Source: Woeseiaceae bacterium
Lineage (GTDB): Bacteria > Pseudomonadota > Gammaproteobacteria > Steroidobacterales > Woeseiaceae
DNA: 64,000 nt
Direction: 5' to 3'
NCBI GenBank assembly: GCA_021773035.1
Contig: JAJFKU010000056.1
Span: 62,001-126,000 of the forward strand
Below, piece by piece: positions 1-8,170 of the stretch. Each line of letters starts with the position of its first letter. Within the stretch, counting starts at the first letter, position 1. The position numbers were made by a program, and so were the translations under genes. Below the pieces are notes generated by a model. It did no database searches, had not been told where the DNA came from, and saw only the letters and a program-made list of their open reading frames with translations.

Positions 1-1409
1 TCGGCACGCATCTCCGGACGCTTGCGCAGCATCTCGTCGGTCACCTCGAACGCTTCATTCATGATCGGCGCCGGCCCTTTTTCCTCTGCCAGCTCAAGTG
101 CTTCTTCCCAGCCGGCCAATGCCAGCTGGCGAGACACTTCTGCAGTGAACTCAACCGCCGCCGGCTCACCGTATTTCATACGCAGCATCGTAATCGTCGA
201 ACCCAGGCCGAGAAAGCCCATGCCGTGGCGACGCTTGCGCTGGATCTCATTGCGCTGCTGCGGCAGCGGCAAGCCGTTGATTTCAACCACATTGTCAAGC
301 ATGCGAGTGAACAGCTTTACAACCTTCCTGAAGTTCTCCCAGTCGAAATCGGCTTCCGCCGTGAACGGCTTGCTGACAAACCGCGTCAGATTTACCGAGC
401 CCAGCAGGCAGGAACCATACGGCGGCAACGGCTGTTCGCCACAGGGGTTGGTTGCACGGATGTTTTCGCAGAACCAGTTGTTGTTCATCTCGTTGACCTT
501 GTCGATCAGTACGAAGCCCGGCTCCGCAAAATCGTAGGTCGATGCCATGATGATGTCCCAGACGCGTCGAGCCGGCAGCGTCTTGTAAATCTTGCAGGCC
601 GCAAGCCCCTCCTTATCCGTGACGTAATTACGGGCTTCCGGCCACTCCCGCCAGACGAACTGCGTCTCATCTGAAGTATCGAGCCCATCGACATCGACTT
701 CTTTCGGCGTCACCGGAAAAGCGAGCTTCCACTCGTCTTCGTTGATGACTGCCTGCATGAATTCGTCGGTGACCAGCAACGATAAATTGAACTGCCGCAG
801 TCGGCCGTCCTCGCGTTTCGCCCGAATGAACTCCATGACGTCGGGATGGCCGACATCGAAGGTACCCATCTGAGCACCACGACGACCGCCCGCGGACGAC
901 ACGGTGAAACACATCTTGTCGTAGATATCCATGAACGACAACGGACCCGATGTGTAAGCACCTGCGCCGGTGACATAAGCCCCTTTCGGTCGCAGCGTCG
1001 AAAACTCGTAGCCGATGCCACAACCGGCCTTCAGCGTCAGTCCGGCCTCGTGAACCTTATTGAGGATATTGTCCATCGAGTCACCAACCGTACCCGACAC
1101 GGTGCAGTTGATGGTCGACGTCGCCGGTTTATGCTCCTGCGCACCCGCATTGGAGATAATACGGCCGGCCGGAATCGCTCCCGAGCGCAGTGCCCAGACG
1201 AATTCCCTGAAATAGTGCTCGCGCTTTGATTCTACCTCTACGTCAGCGAGCGCCTGAGCCACTCGTTTATACGTATCGTCAATATTCTCGTCGATTTTCG
1301 AACCGTCTTTGGCGGTCAATCGATACTTGGCATCCCAAATGTCGAGGGATGCTGCTTGAAATTGAATGTCGGTAACCGTGTGCGTATCCAAATTAACGGC
1401 AGACTTCAT
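1..1409 (-). CDS. nrdJ: Adenosylcobalamin-dependent (class II) ribonucleotide reductase, N-terminal 469 residues, runs off the left edge
   Basis: Reduces ribonucleotides to deoxyribonucleotides with a B12 radical, so it works with or without oxygen. The visible part is 469 codons and is open at the left edge. It reads SLDIWDAKYRL near residue 21, as in the family. C102 lies in an NCTVSG context typical of the redox-active cysteine, and N321-P-C323-G-E325 matches the catalytic Asn/Cys/Glu cluster, followed by QPLPPYGSC. The ATG at 1409 is preceded by AGGA with 5-nt spacing. The frame stays open upstream to another ATG at 1538 (43 extra codons), but that stretch does not look like the family N-terminus, so 1409 is preferred. 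A sigma-70-type promoter and an NrdR-type palindrome lie upstream. A small hairpin, ACTCCC-GAA-GGGAGT, sits in the leader at 1428-1442. Confidence 0.93.
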   Translation of the reverse strand, partial: MKSAVNLDTHTVTDIQFQAASLDIWDAKYRLTAKDGSKIDENIDDTYKRVAQALADVEVESKREHYFREFVWALRSGAIPAGRIISNAGAQEHKPATSTINCTVSGTVGDSMDNILNKVHEAGLTLKAGCGIGYEFSTLRPKGAYVTGAGAYTSGPLSFMDIYDKMCFTVSSAGGRRGAQMGTFDVGHPDVMEFIRAKREDGRLRQFNLSLLVTDEFMQAVINEDEWKLAFPVTPKEVDVDGLDTSDETQFVWREWPEARNYVTDKEGLAACKIYKTLPARRVWDIIMASTYDFAEPGFVLIDKVNEMNNNWFCENIRATNPCGEQPLPPYGSCLLGSVNLTRFVSKPFTAEADFDWENFRKVVKLFTRMLDNVVEINGLPLPQQRNEIQRKRRHGMGFLGLGSTITMLRMKYGEPAAVEFTAEVSRQLALAGWEEALELAEEKGPAPIMNEAFEVTDEMLRKRPEMRA

Positions 1410-1552
1410 TGATCCTGTTACTCCCTGTACTCCCGAAGGGAGTCCCCAAAAATTCCATAACCAGCTTTTTCTTAAGGGAAAAGGACCCCGCTCGTCGGCG
1501 GCCAGAAAACGCGCGACGAGAACCGTTGCCGGCCTCATTTCCTCTTTGATAG

Positions 1553-1572
1553 AGACACAAGATGTTGTGTCT
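1553..1572. promoter_or_regulatory. NrdR-box-like operator in front of nrdJ
   Basis: A 20-bp inverted repeat with perfect 8-bp arms, AGACACAA-N4-TTGTGTCT. The inner 16 bases (1555-1570) match the established NrdR box consensus ACACWATATATWGTGT at 14 of 16 positions. It lies just downstream of the nrdJ -10 box, around +5 to +25, where a bound repressor would block initiation. NrdR represses ribonucleotide reductase genes in bacteria. The assignment is by motif only. Confidence 0.75.
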
Positions 1573-1583
1573 GAGTGGTGACA

Positions 1584-1612
1584 AGATTATGCCCGTGACG
1601 GACTTCTGTCAA
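1584..1612 (-). promoter_or_regulatory. Sigma-70 promoter of nrdJ
   Basis: On the minus strand TTGACA (1612-1607) and TAATCT (1589-1584) are separated by exactly 17 bases. This is a consensus -35 and a near-consensus -10. The expected start is near 1577, giving a leader of about 168 nt before the nrdJ ATG. Confidence 0.8.
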
Positions 1613-1733
1613 GCGTTTTGCGCAAATTATTCTTGGGACCTTTTTAATAAAAAATCAATGACTTATGCATCCTTCGCGAGTAAGTGCTTTAAAAATAGAG
1701 GAAAAAAAATGGCACTTTTATGAAATTTTCTAC

Positions 1734-1749
1734 CCACTAGATATAGTGG
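1734..1749. promoter_or_regulatory. Second, distal NrdR-box-like palindrome
   Basis: CCACTAGATATAGTGG matches the NrdR consensus at 13 of 16 positions and is itself an inverted repeat (CACTA-GATA-TAGTG). Its centre is 179 bp from the centre of the promoter-proximal box, about 17 helical turns, and the DNA between is AT-rich with A-tracts. It also lies upstream of the small heat-shock gene, so which gene it serves, if any, is open. Confidence 0.4.
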
Positions 1750-1816
1750 CCCGAATCAGGGGTCAACAGCACGGCCATTCGTGGTCAATAAGTGCATTTT
1801 TTGCGACGAAACGCGA

Positions 1817-1844
1817 CTTGAATTATCCGCTGAAGGCCCTAGAT
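1817..1844 (+). promoter_or_regulatory. Sigma-32-like heat-shock promoter of hsp20
   Basis: CTTGAAT (1817-1823), then 13 bases, then CCCTAGAT (1837-1844). This resembles the sigma-32 pattern CTTGAAA-N13/14-CCCCATNT, with the -35 almost exact and the -10 two bases off. It lies 38 bp upstream of a small heat-shock gene, the expected target class. Confidence 0.6.
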
Positions 1845-1881
1845 CGGCGTTCAACAACAGAATCCCTGAGAGGAGAAAATC

Positions 1882-2298
1882 ATGAAAATTGCTCGTTTTG
1901 AAGCCTGGCCTTACGTCGATATGGTACATCGCGATATCAGGCGCCTGGCAACCCCCGATGGCGGCACACAATGGACGCCGGCCGTCGATATTATCGAAGA
2001 AACGGACCGGTTCGTGGTGCGTACCGACCTTCCCGGCGTAAACCCCGAAGACATCGACGTATCCATGGACAACGGCGTTTTGACCGTGTCTGGCGGCCGA
2101 CAAGCTCCGGAACTCGCCGAGGAATCCAGCGTCAGACGTAGTGAACGCTCAAACGGCCGTTTTCTGCGCAGCTTCACGTTGCCGGAAACCGCTGACGCCG
2201 AGCGGGTAACGGCGAAAAGCGGCAACGGTATTCTTGACATAACTATCCCGAAGCTGGCGCAGGTTCAGCCACGGCGAGTTACGGTTCAGGCCGCTTGA
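1882..2298 (+). CDS. Small heat-shock protein, Hsp20/alpha-crystallin family
   Basis: An ATP-independent holdase that binds unfolding proteins. The 138-residue product has the alpha-crystallin fold signatures in order: WTPAVDI near residue 31, DLPGV near 49, a conserved ESSVRRSER-type loop, and the closing G-I-L-D-I-T-I-P-K strand near 117-125. The N-terminal arm is short. The ATG has a good AGGAG at 1870-1874. The gene is monocistronic, with a sigma-32-like promoter upstream and a GC-rich terminator downstream. The family is clear; the exact subfamily (IbpA or Hsp16 type) is not. Confidence 0.93.
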   Translation: MKIARFEAWPYVDMVHRDIRRLATPDGGTQWTPAVDIIEETDRFVVRTDLPGVNPEDIDVSMDNGVLTVSGGRQAPELAEESSVRRSERSNGRFLRSFTLPETADAERVTAKSGNGILDITIPKLAQVQPRRVTVQAA

Positions 2299-2310
2299 CG
2301 AGAGGCTGGA

Positions 2311-2352
2311 ATGCCGTCCGGGCGCGACTTATCGTCGCGCCCGGGCATCTTT
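2311..2352 (+). terminator. Terminator after hsp20
   Basis: A perfect 11-bp GC-rich stem, CCGGGCGCGAC-TTATC-GTCGCGCCCGG, extended by ATGC/GCAT, is followed by the short T-rich run CTTTGT. The stem is strong and the T tract weak. Confidence 0.65.
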
Positions 2353-2384
2353 GTAACAGCCCGTGATGCACTATAGTTTATGTA

Positions 2385-2415
2385 TTCACGGATGATTCAG
2401 TTCCGGGACTATAAT
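2385..2415 (+). promoter_or_regulatory. Putative promoter of degQ
   Basis: A consensus -10 TATAAT lies at 2410-2415 with a weak -35 candidate TTCACG at 2385-2390 (19-bp spacing). Initiation near 2422 would leave no room for translation from the TTG at 2424, which supports the ATG at 2448 as the start. Confidence 0.45.
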
Positions 2416-2447
2416 CTGACCGCTTGCAACGATTGAGAACGACGACG

Positions 2448-3794
2448 ATGACGACAACGAAAACCTCCATAACGACGCTTTTACTCGCACTGTTTTTTGC
2501 CGCGACAGCCCAGGCGGCGCTACCGCAGACCGTCAAAGGCGAGGCGGTTACGAGCCTCGCCCCACTGGTCGAAGAGGTGTCGCCCGCGGTCGTCAACATT
2601 CGAGTCAGTCAGACGGTGACGCGCCGCAATCCGTTTGGCGATGACGCGTTTCGCCGCTTCTTCGGCTTGCCGGACACACCGGGAGGCGCGCAGGAAGTTG
2701 CGAGCGCAGGCTCCGGGGTCATCGTGGATGCCGAGCGCGGCTATATCCTCACCAACCATCACGTTGTCGGTGACGCCGACATGATTAAGATTTCGCTGAT
2801 GGACGGAACGGTTCACGACGCGGAAATCGTAGGCTCGGATCCGGCGACCGACATCGCCGTGATCAAGGTTACGGCAGAGGGACTCACCGACATGCCCATC
2901 GGCGACTCCAACGATGCGCGCGTCGGCGACTTCGTCATCGCTATCGGCAATCCCTTTGGTCTCGGCCATACGGTAACGTCCGGCATTATCAGCGCGCTGG
3001 GCCGAACCGGAATCAGCCGCGACGGTTACGAAGACTTCATACAGACCGATGCGTCGATCAACCCGGGTAACTCGGGTGGCGCGCTGGTTAACATGAACGG
3101 CGAGCTGATCGGCATCAACTCAGCCATCATCAGTCGCTCCGGCGGTAATGTCGGCATCGGTTTCGCTGTCCCCACGGAAATCGCCAGCTCCATCATGAGC
3201 CAGATTCTCGATTTCGGCGAGATACGGCGCGGGCTGCTCGGTGTCAACATTCAGACCATCGATTCGCAGGCCGCCGAGGCGCTGGGCAACGATATCGACG
3301 CCGGCGCACTAATCACCGTCATCCAGCCCGAGTCGGCGGCAGAACACGCCGGTTTGAAGGTCGGCGACATCATCGTCGAGGTCAACGACAAGAAAGTCGA
3401 CAGCGCCGCAGAGCTCAGAAACCGCATCGGGCTGCTGCGCTCCGGTGAGCAGGTGCGCATCAAGTACCTGCGCGACAACGAAACCCTGTCGGCGCGGGCG
3501 GAACTGGGCCGGGTACAGAACCAGATGATACTCGGCGAAGAAATCCACCGCGGACTCGCAGGCTCGACTTTCGCTTCGGCATCGACCAGCACGGGTGATG
3601 GAATCGAGATTTCCGAAGTACAGGAAGGCAGTCCCGCAGCGCAGCGCGGGCTCCGATCCGGGGACCTGATCACCCATGTCAATCGCGCTCGGGTTCGGGA
3701 ACTCCAGGACCTGAGAGAGGTAGCCGCACGCTACGATATTCTGTTCCTGAACGTACGCCGCGGCGACAGAGCGCTAATGTTCCAGATTCGCTAA
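2448..3794 (+). CDS. degQ: Periplasmic serine endoprotease, DegP/DegQ (HtrA) family
   Basis: Degrades or refolds misfolded envelope proteins in the periplasm. The 448-residue product has a Sec signal peptide ending near TAQA (residue 23), then a trypsin-like domain with the triad His105 (TNHHVV), Asp135 (ATDIAVIK) and Ser209 (NPGNSGGALVN). Two PDZ domains follow, about 255-345 and 360-448, the second ending in NVRRGDRALMFQIR. The length and two PDZ domains match DegP/DegQ rather than the one-PDZ DegS. A TTG at 2424 would add 8 residues but sits at the expected transcription start. The last codons and stop lie inside a 49-bp tandem duplication. Confidence 0.93.
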   Translation: MTTTKTSITTLLLALFFAATAQAALPQTVKGEAVTSLAPLVEEVSPAVVNIRVSQTVTRRNPFGDDAFRRFFGLPDTPGGAQEVASAGSGVIVDAERGYILTNHHVVGDADMIKISLMDGTVHDAEIVGSDPATDIAVIKVTAEGLTDMPIGDSNDARVGDFVIAIGNPFGLGHTVTSGIISALGRTGISRDGYEDFIQTDASINPGNSGGALVNMNGELIGINSAIISRSGGNVGIGFAVPTEIASSIMSQILDFGEIRRGLLGVNIQTIDSQAAEALGNDIDAGALITVIQPESAAEHAGLKVGDIIVEVNDKKVDSAAELRNRIGLLRSGEQVRIKYLRDNETLSARAELGRVQNQMILGEEIHRGLAGSTFASASTSTGDGIEISEVQEGSPAAQRGLRSGDLITHVNRARVRELQDLREVAARYDILFLNVRRGDRALMFQIR

Positions 3795-3858
3795 GCCGTC
3801 TGCTCATCCTGGCGACAAAGCGCCGACGTTCCAGATTCGCTAGACTGTCAGCTCATCC
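3762..3858 (+). repeat. Imperfect tandem duplication across the degQ stop codon
   Basis: Two adjacent copies of a 49-bp unit, 3762-3810 and 3811-3858, agree at about 40 of 48 compared positions. Both contain GTTCCAGATTCGCTA and end in GCTCATCC. Copy 1 encodes the degQ C-terminus with TAA; copy 2 keeps a TAG in the equivalent place but is outside the gene. It looks like a local duplication that then diverged. Confidence 0.8.
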
Positions 3859-3878
3859 ACGAAGGATTTGCCTGACCT

Positions 3879-5885
3879 GTGACCAGACCGTCTGCCGCCT
3901 GCCGACTCAGCCCAAGCATCGTGGCTTTGCTTCTGTGGGCCGTCATGGCGGTCCCGACAACGCTCAACGCACGACCGACCGACCCGCTGCCGCAACAACG
4001 CGAGTTATTCCGCGCGGCGATCGCCTCCGTCGAACGCGGCGACTGGAGCGCGATCGACAAGCTGCCAGCGACAGACCGGCAAATCCTCGAAAGCTACATT
4101 CTCTGGCCGGACCTCAGAGCCGCGTGGCTGCGGGCGAACATCAGATCGGTGCCCGCTGCCGACATCGAGTCGTTCGTAGAACGCCACGGCGCTTTGCGCC
4201 CCGCTCGTGAACTGCGCTATCGCTATGCGCTGAATTTCGCCCGCCGCGGCAACCTGCCGGCGTACCTGCGAATCTACGAACAGTTCTACCAGGGACAGGA
4301 CATCGCCAAACTGGACTGCCTGGCGCTGCAGGCCGAGATACAGGCGGGACGGCATCAACGCGTCGATCTGCGCGCGCTCGATCTGTGGATGGTCGGCAAG
4401 AGCCAGGTCAGCGAATGCGACCCGGTATTCGACTATCTCAACGGGCGCAGATTGCTCGGCACCGCAGAGCATCAAGAACGATATGAACTCGCGATCACCG
4501 CCCGCAACTTCACGCTGGCGCGCTGGCTGGCAAAAAAAATCGACCAGCGCCGCGTCGACATTGCGACACAGTGGCAGCAGGCGCAGAGCAACCCGGAAGA
4601 TTTCCTGACCGGCAACGGTCACTGGCCGGATGACGAAACCCTGCGCGAGCAGCTGGTCTATGCCGTCGAGCGGCTGACGTACCGCGACCCCGAGATCGCA
4701 CAGCATTTGTGGGCAGACGTAGCAACGCGATACCGGTTTTCGCAGGTGCAACAACACCGCACCGCACAGCACATTGCACTCTGGACCGCGCGCGACAGGC
4801 TTCCCGGCGCCTACGACCTGTTGACCGCACTGGCGCCTGCCGCACAGAACGAGGAGGTGCTGCGCTGGCGGGCGCGCACCAGTTTGCGTCATGGCAAATG
4901 GGAACGGCTGCTCTCCGATATTGCGTTGATGGCGGATGCTGAGCGCGGCAGCGAGGAGTGGCGATACTGGCGCGCAACTGCCTTGCATCGGTCAGGGCAG
5001 CTACTGGCGGCGAAAAGCGAACTGGAAGCTTTGAGCCTGGAGCGCAGCTATTACGGCTTTCTCGCCGCCGACGAACTGGGAAAGAACTACGCGCTCGACG
5101 ACGCCGGTCTGATGGCCGATGAAACAAAGCTCCTGGCCCTGGAAAACAGGCCCGAAATCACGCGCGCCCGCGAGTTATTCCATGTCGGTCAGGACAGTCG
5201 CGGCCGCTCGGAATGGGATGCGGTGCTGCGCCATCTGTCAGACGACGACAAGACCCAGGCCGCCATACTGGCACACCGCTGGGGCTGGCATTCCCGGGCA
5301 ATCGCCGCGGCCGCCAGTCTTGGCGAGTACGACGACCTGTCGCTTCGCTACCCGCTGCCCTATCAGAATACGTTCGAGGAGTTTTCGTCGCAGGCCCGCA
5401 TCCCATCAACCTGGGCATACGGGATCGCCCGCAGCGAAAGCCTCTTTATGCGGGACGTGAAATCGCATGCCGGCGCGATAGGTCTGATGCAGTTGATGCC
5501 GACGACCGGCCGTAGCGTCGCGAAACAGATCAAACTACCCTATTCCGGACTCGCAACGCTGACCGACCCGGAAAGCAACATCCGGCTGGGAACCACTTAC
5601 CTGGGCCAGATGGCCCAGCGCTACGGTGGCAACCAGGTGCTTGCTACGGCCGCCTACAACGCAGGCCCGCACCGCGTGGATCGCTGGCTTCCGGAAGACG
5701 GCAGCATCGATGCCCGCATCTGGATTGAGGGCATTCCGTTTAACGAGACGCGTAAGTACGTTAAGCGGGTACTGGCTGCCCAGACGATCTTTCATTGGCG
5801 GCTGACCGGTGAGATTCGTCGCCTGTCGGACGAGCTAGCGGTCGTTCGTTCCACGGCCGAAACGCCGCAGGTCGCCAGACGATAA
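3879..5885 (+). CDS. slt: Soluble lytic murein transglycosylase, Slt70 type
   Basis: Cleaves the MurNAc-GlcNAc bond of peptidoglycan, forming 1,6-anhydroMurNAc, in the periplasm. The 668-residue product starts at a GTG (GAAGGA about 12 nt upstream) and has a Sec signal peptide (VALLLWAVMAVPTTLNA). A long alpha-helical superhelix of about 450 residues follows, then the catalytic SLT domain at about 505-625. That domain holds IARSES with catalytic Glu520, GLMQLMP, and AAYNAGPHRVDRW. The 3' end overlaps the convergent downstream gene by 51 bp, so the last 17 residues are antisense to the end of that gene. Confidence 0.93.
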   Translation: MTRPSAACRLSPSIVALLLWAVMAVPTTLNARPTDPLPQQRELFRAAIASVERGDWSAIDKLPATDRQILESYILWPDLRAAWLRANIRSVPAADIESFVERHGALRPARELRYRYALNFARRGNLPAYLRIYEQFYQGQDIAKLDCLALQAEIQAGRHQRVDLRALDLWMVGKSQVSECDPVFDYLNGRRLLGTAEHQERYELAITARNFTLARWLAKKIDQRRVDIATQWQQAQSNPEDFLTGNGHWPDDETLREQLVYAVERLTYRDPEIAQHLWADVATRYRFSQVQQHRTAQHIALWTARDRLPGAYDLLTALAPAAQNEEVLRWRARTSLRHGKWERLLSDIALMADAERGSEEWRYWRATALHRSGQLLAAKSELEALSLERSYYGFLAADELGKNYALDDAGLMADETKLLALENRPEITRARELFHVGQDSRGRSEWDAVLRHLSDDDKTQAAILAHRWGWHSRAIAAAASLGEYDDLSLRYPLPYQNTFEEFSSQARIPSTWAYGIARSESLFMRDVKSHAGAIGLMQLMPTTGRSVAKQIKLPYSGLATLTDPESNIRLGTTYLGQMAQRYGGNQVLATAAYNAGPHRVDRWLPEDGSIDARIWIEGIPFNETRKYVKRVLAAQTIFHWRLTGEIRRLSDELAVVRSTAETPQVARR

Positions 5886-6887
5886 CACTGTATCGCGCTC
5901 CGCCCGGGGCATTGCTGCCAGCGCTCGTGCCGCCTCGTAAAAGCAGTCGATGGATTCCGCGCAACCCGCATAGATCGCCCTGAACGCGGCCAGCCGGCCG
6001 CGGTACAGATTCATGGAAACGAGGTGGGCATTGTTGACCGGCCCTGACAGCCAGGCTGACGGCTTGCGTCCCGACGCTGCGGCCTCCGCCGCTACATCTT
6101 CCGTCAACAGCTGCAGGCGGCGGCGTTTTTGCTCGCGCTTTTGCTGCTCGTCACGCGCCGAGGAATAGATGGCATTCAAGTCGCTTCTTGCGGCATCGAC
6201 AACCTGCAGGAGCCGGCCGCGATAGTCGCGCTCCCGCAGGTATTGATCGAACGCGGCGCCCTGCTGCCGCGCTTCCAACCAGCGCTGTACGCCGAATTCC
6301 TCAACGGCGCTGGCGAACGATTCGTTGAACGACGAGTCGTCCTTTACGTAGACAAGCTGGTGAGCGAGCTCATGGAACAGCAGCGCAACCAGCCTGACAT
6401 CGTCCCAGCGCATCATAGTGCTCAGTATCGGGTCGCTGAAATTTCCGAGTGTCGAGTACGCCGCCACGCCACCCACGGCAACATCGAAACCGTCGTCTGC
6501 GAGCCGTGCCGATTCCCGAATGGCGTCGTCCTCCGAGAAGTACCCACGGTAGTTGACGCAACCGGCTACCGGAAAACACCATTGTTTCGGCGTCAGTGAA
6601 AACTCCGGCACCGCGAGCACATTCCAGACCACGTAGTCACGCTCGAGTTCAGTGTAGCTGCGATAGCTCTTGTTGTCCGGCAGGCCGAGTGCCTCGATGG
6701 AAAAATCGCGCGCCTCATTCAGCAGGCGCAGTCTGGCGGCCAGTTCGGGTGACGTATGCGGATCGGCAATGACGTCTGCCAGCGGCTCCCGCTTGCGCAT
6801 GACCTCCCACTGACCCGACGCTGCCTGCATGTAATAGCAGCCGGACAACGCCATGCTCGAAAACAACAACACAAGAATTCTTCTCAT
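5835..6887 (-). CDS. Putative zinc aminopeptidase lipoprotein (DUF2265 / Aminopep family)
   Basis: The 350-residue product begins [17 protein letters not shown], a lipoprotein signal with lipobox LSGC, so it is probably anchored in the envelope. It carries a zinc-metallopeptidase motif HELAHQ with downstream glutamates in [12 protein letters not shown], preceded by [12 protein letters not shown]. This matches the predicted-aminopeptidase family of proteobacteria, for which I know of no well-defined substrate. It converges on slt, with a 51-bp overlap, and is divergent from cca with only 62 bp between start codons, so both promoters must lie in that gap. Confidence 0.8.
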   Translation of the reverse strand: MRRILVLLFSSMALSGCYYMQAASGQWEVMRKREPLADVIADPHTSPELAARLRLLNEARDFSIEALGLPDNKSYRSYTELERDYVVWNVLAVPEFSLTPKQWCFPVAGCVNYRGYFSEDDAIRESARLADDGFDVAVGGVAAYSTLGNFSDPILSTMMRWDDVRLVALLFHELAHQLVYVKDDSSFNESFASAVEEFGVQRWLEARQQGAAFDQYLRERDYRGRLLQVVDAARSDLNAIYSSARDEQQKREQKRRRLQLLTEDVAAEAAASGRKPSAWLSGPVNNAHLVSMNLYRGRLAAFRAIYAGCAESIDCFYEAARALAAMPRAERDTVLSSGDLRRFGRGTNDR

Positions 6888-6949
6888 ACGCTAACTCTGC
6901 TGGCCCGGTAGCGGGAACGTCAACCGCTAATGTCAGTTACTATTGCGCC

Positions 6950-8170
6950 ATGCAGGTATATCTCGTCGGTGGTGCTGTTCGTGACGAGCAGCTGGGGCTC
7001 TCTCCAAAAGAGCAGGACTGGTGTGTCGTGGGATCGACGCCGGAGCGCCTGCTCGCGGACGGCTACAAACAGGTCGGCAAGGATTTCCCGGTTTTTCTGC
7101 ATCCGGAAACCAGTGAGGAGTACGCGCTCGCCCGCACCGAGCGAAAAACGGCGCCTGGCTATCACGGTTTCGCCTTCGATTTCTCGTCGGACGTGACGAT
7201 AGAGGAGGATCTGCTGCGCCGCGATCTGACAATCAACGCGATCGCAAAGGACGCAGCTGGCAAGCTGATCGATCCGTTCGGAGGGCTGCAGGATATCGAA
7301 GATCGAATCCTGCGCCATGTCTCCGACGCGTTCCGAGAAGATCCGGTGAGGATACTGCGCGTGGCGAAGTTTGCGGCCAGGCTTTCCGCATTCGGCTTCT
7401 CGGTCGCCGACGACACAATGGCGCTAATGCGAAGCATGGTCGCCGACGGCGAAATCGATGCGCTGGTTTCCGACCGGGTCTGGAAAGAAACCGAGGAGGC
7501 GCTGCGTGGTACTTCAGCACGAATCTACTTCGAGGTATTACGCGACTGCGGGGCGTTGGCCAGGTTATTCCCGGAGGTCGATGCACTCTTCGGTGTGCCG
7601 CAGCCGGAGAAATGGCATCCGGAAATCGATACCGGTCTGCACACAATGATGGTTCTCGATCAGGCGGAACAGCTAAGCGACGTGCTGGAGGTACGCTTCG
7701 CGGCGCTGACTCACGACCTCGGCAAAGGAACGACGCCGAAGGACAAGCTGCCCAGCCATCCCGGCCACGAAATTCGCGGCTGCGAGCTGATTCGGCAACT
7801 GACAACGCGGCTGCCGGTACCGAAGGCCTGCAGTGGTCTTGCGCTGATCGTCGCGGAGTACCACACACACTGCCATCGCGCGCTGGAACTGCGCGGCAAA
7901 ACGATCCTGAAGATCCTGGAGAAAACGGATGCCTTTCGCCGTCCTGCACGATTCGAGCAATTTCTGCTGACCTGCGAGGCCGACGCACGCGGCCGCACGG
8001 GACTTGAGAACCGGCGTTATCCGCAGGCCGGTTTCCTGCGCGGTGCTTTCGCCGCTGCTAACGGAGTCGATGCCGGCGCTATCGCGAAACAGCACACCGG
8101 CGCGAACATCCCGCAGGCAATCGGCAAAGCGCGGCTGACCGCCGTTCGACAGTTTCGGCAATCGGCTTAG
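6950..8170 (+). CDS. cca: Multifunctional CCA protein: tRNA nucleotidyltransferase with HD phosphohydrolase domain
   Basis: Adds or repairs the 3' CCA end of tRNAs. The 406-residue product is close to the usual bacterial class II length (about 410). It has the nucleotidyltransferase signature YLVGGAVRD at the N-terminus, metal-binding EQDWCVVG, the [10 protein letters not shown] helix, the EDPVRILR region, and a C-terminal HD domain ([13 protein letters not shown]) as in the gammaproteobacterial enzyme with 2',3'-cyclic phosphodiesterase and phosphatase activity. No clear Shine-Dalgarno is visible. The stop overlaps the convergent neighbour's stop by 3 bases, in a TTAG that serves both strands. 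Confidence 0.95.
   Translation: MQVYLVGGAVRDEQLGLSPKEQDWCVVGSTPERLLADGYKQVGKDFPVFLHPETSEEYALARTERKTAPGYHGFAFDFSSDVTIEEDLLRRDLTINAIAKDAAGKLIDPFGGLQDIEDRILRHVSDAFREDPVRILRVAKFAARLSAFGFSVADDTMALMRSMVADGEIDALVSDRVWKETEEALRGTSARIYFEVLRDCGALARLFPEVDALFGVPQPEKWHPEIDTGLHTMMVLDQAEQLSDVLEVRFAALTHDLGKGTTPKDKLPSHPGHEIRGCELIRQLTTRLPVPKACSGLALIVAEYHTHCHRALELRGKTILKILEKTDAFRRPARFEQFLLTCEADARGRTGLENRRYPQAGFLRGAFAAANGVDAGAIAKQHTGANIPQAIGKARLTAVRQFRQSA

Noticed and set aside
1410..1577. Cobalamin riboswitch in the nrdJ leader
   Set aside because: A B12-dependent enzyme made it tempting, but the leader is only about 168 nt and no B12-box-like element is visible; only a small hairpin is present.
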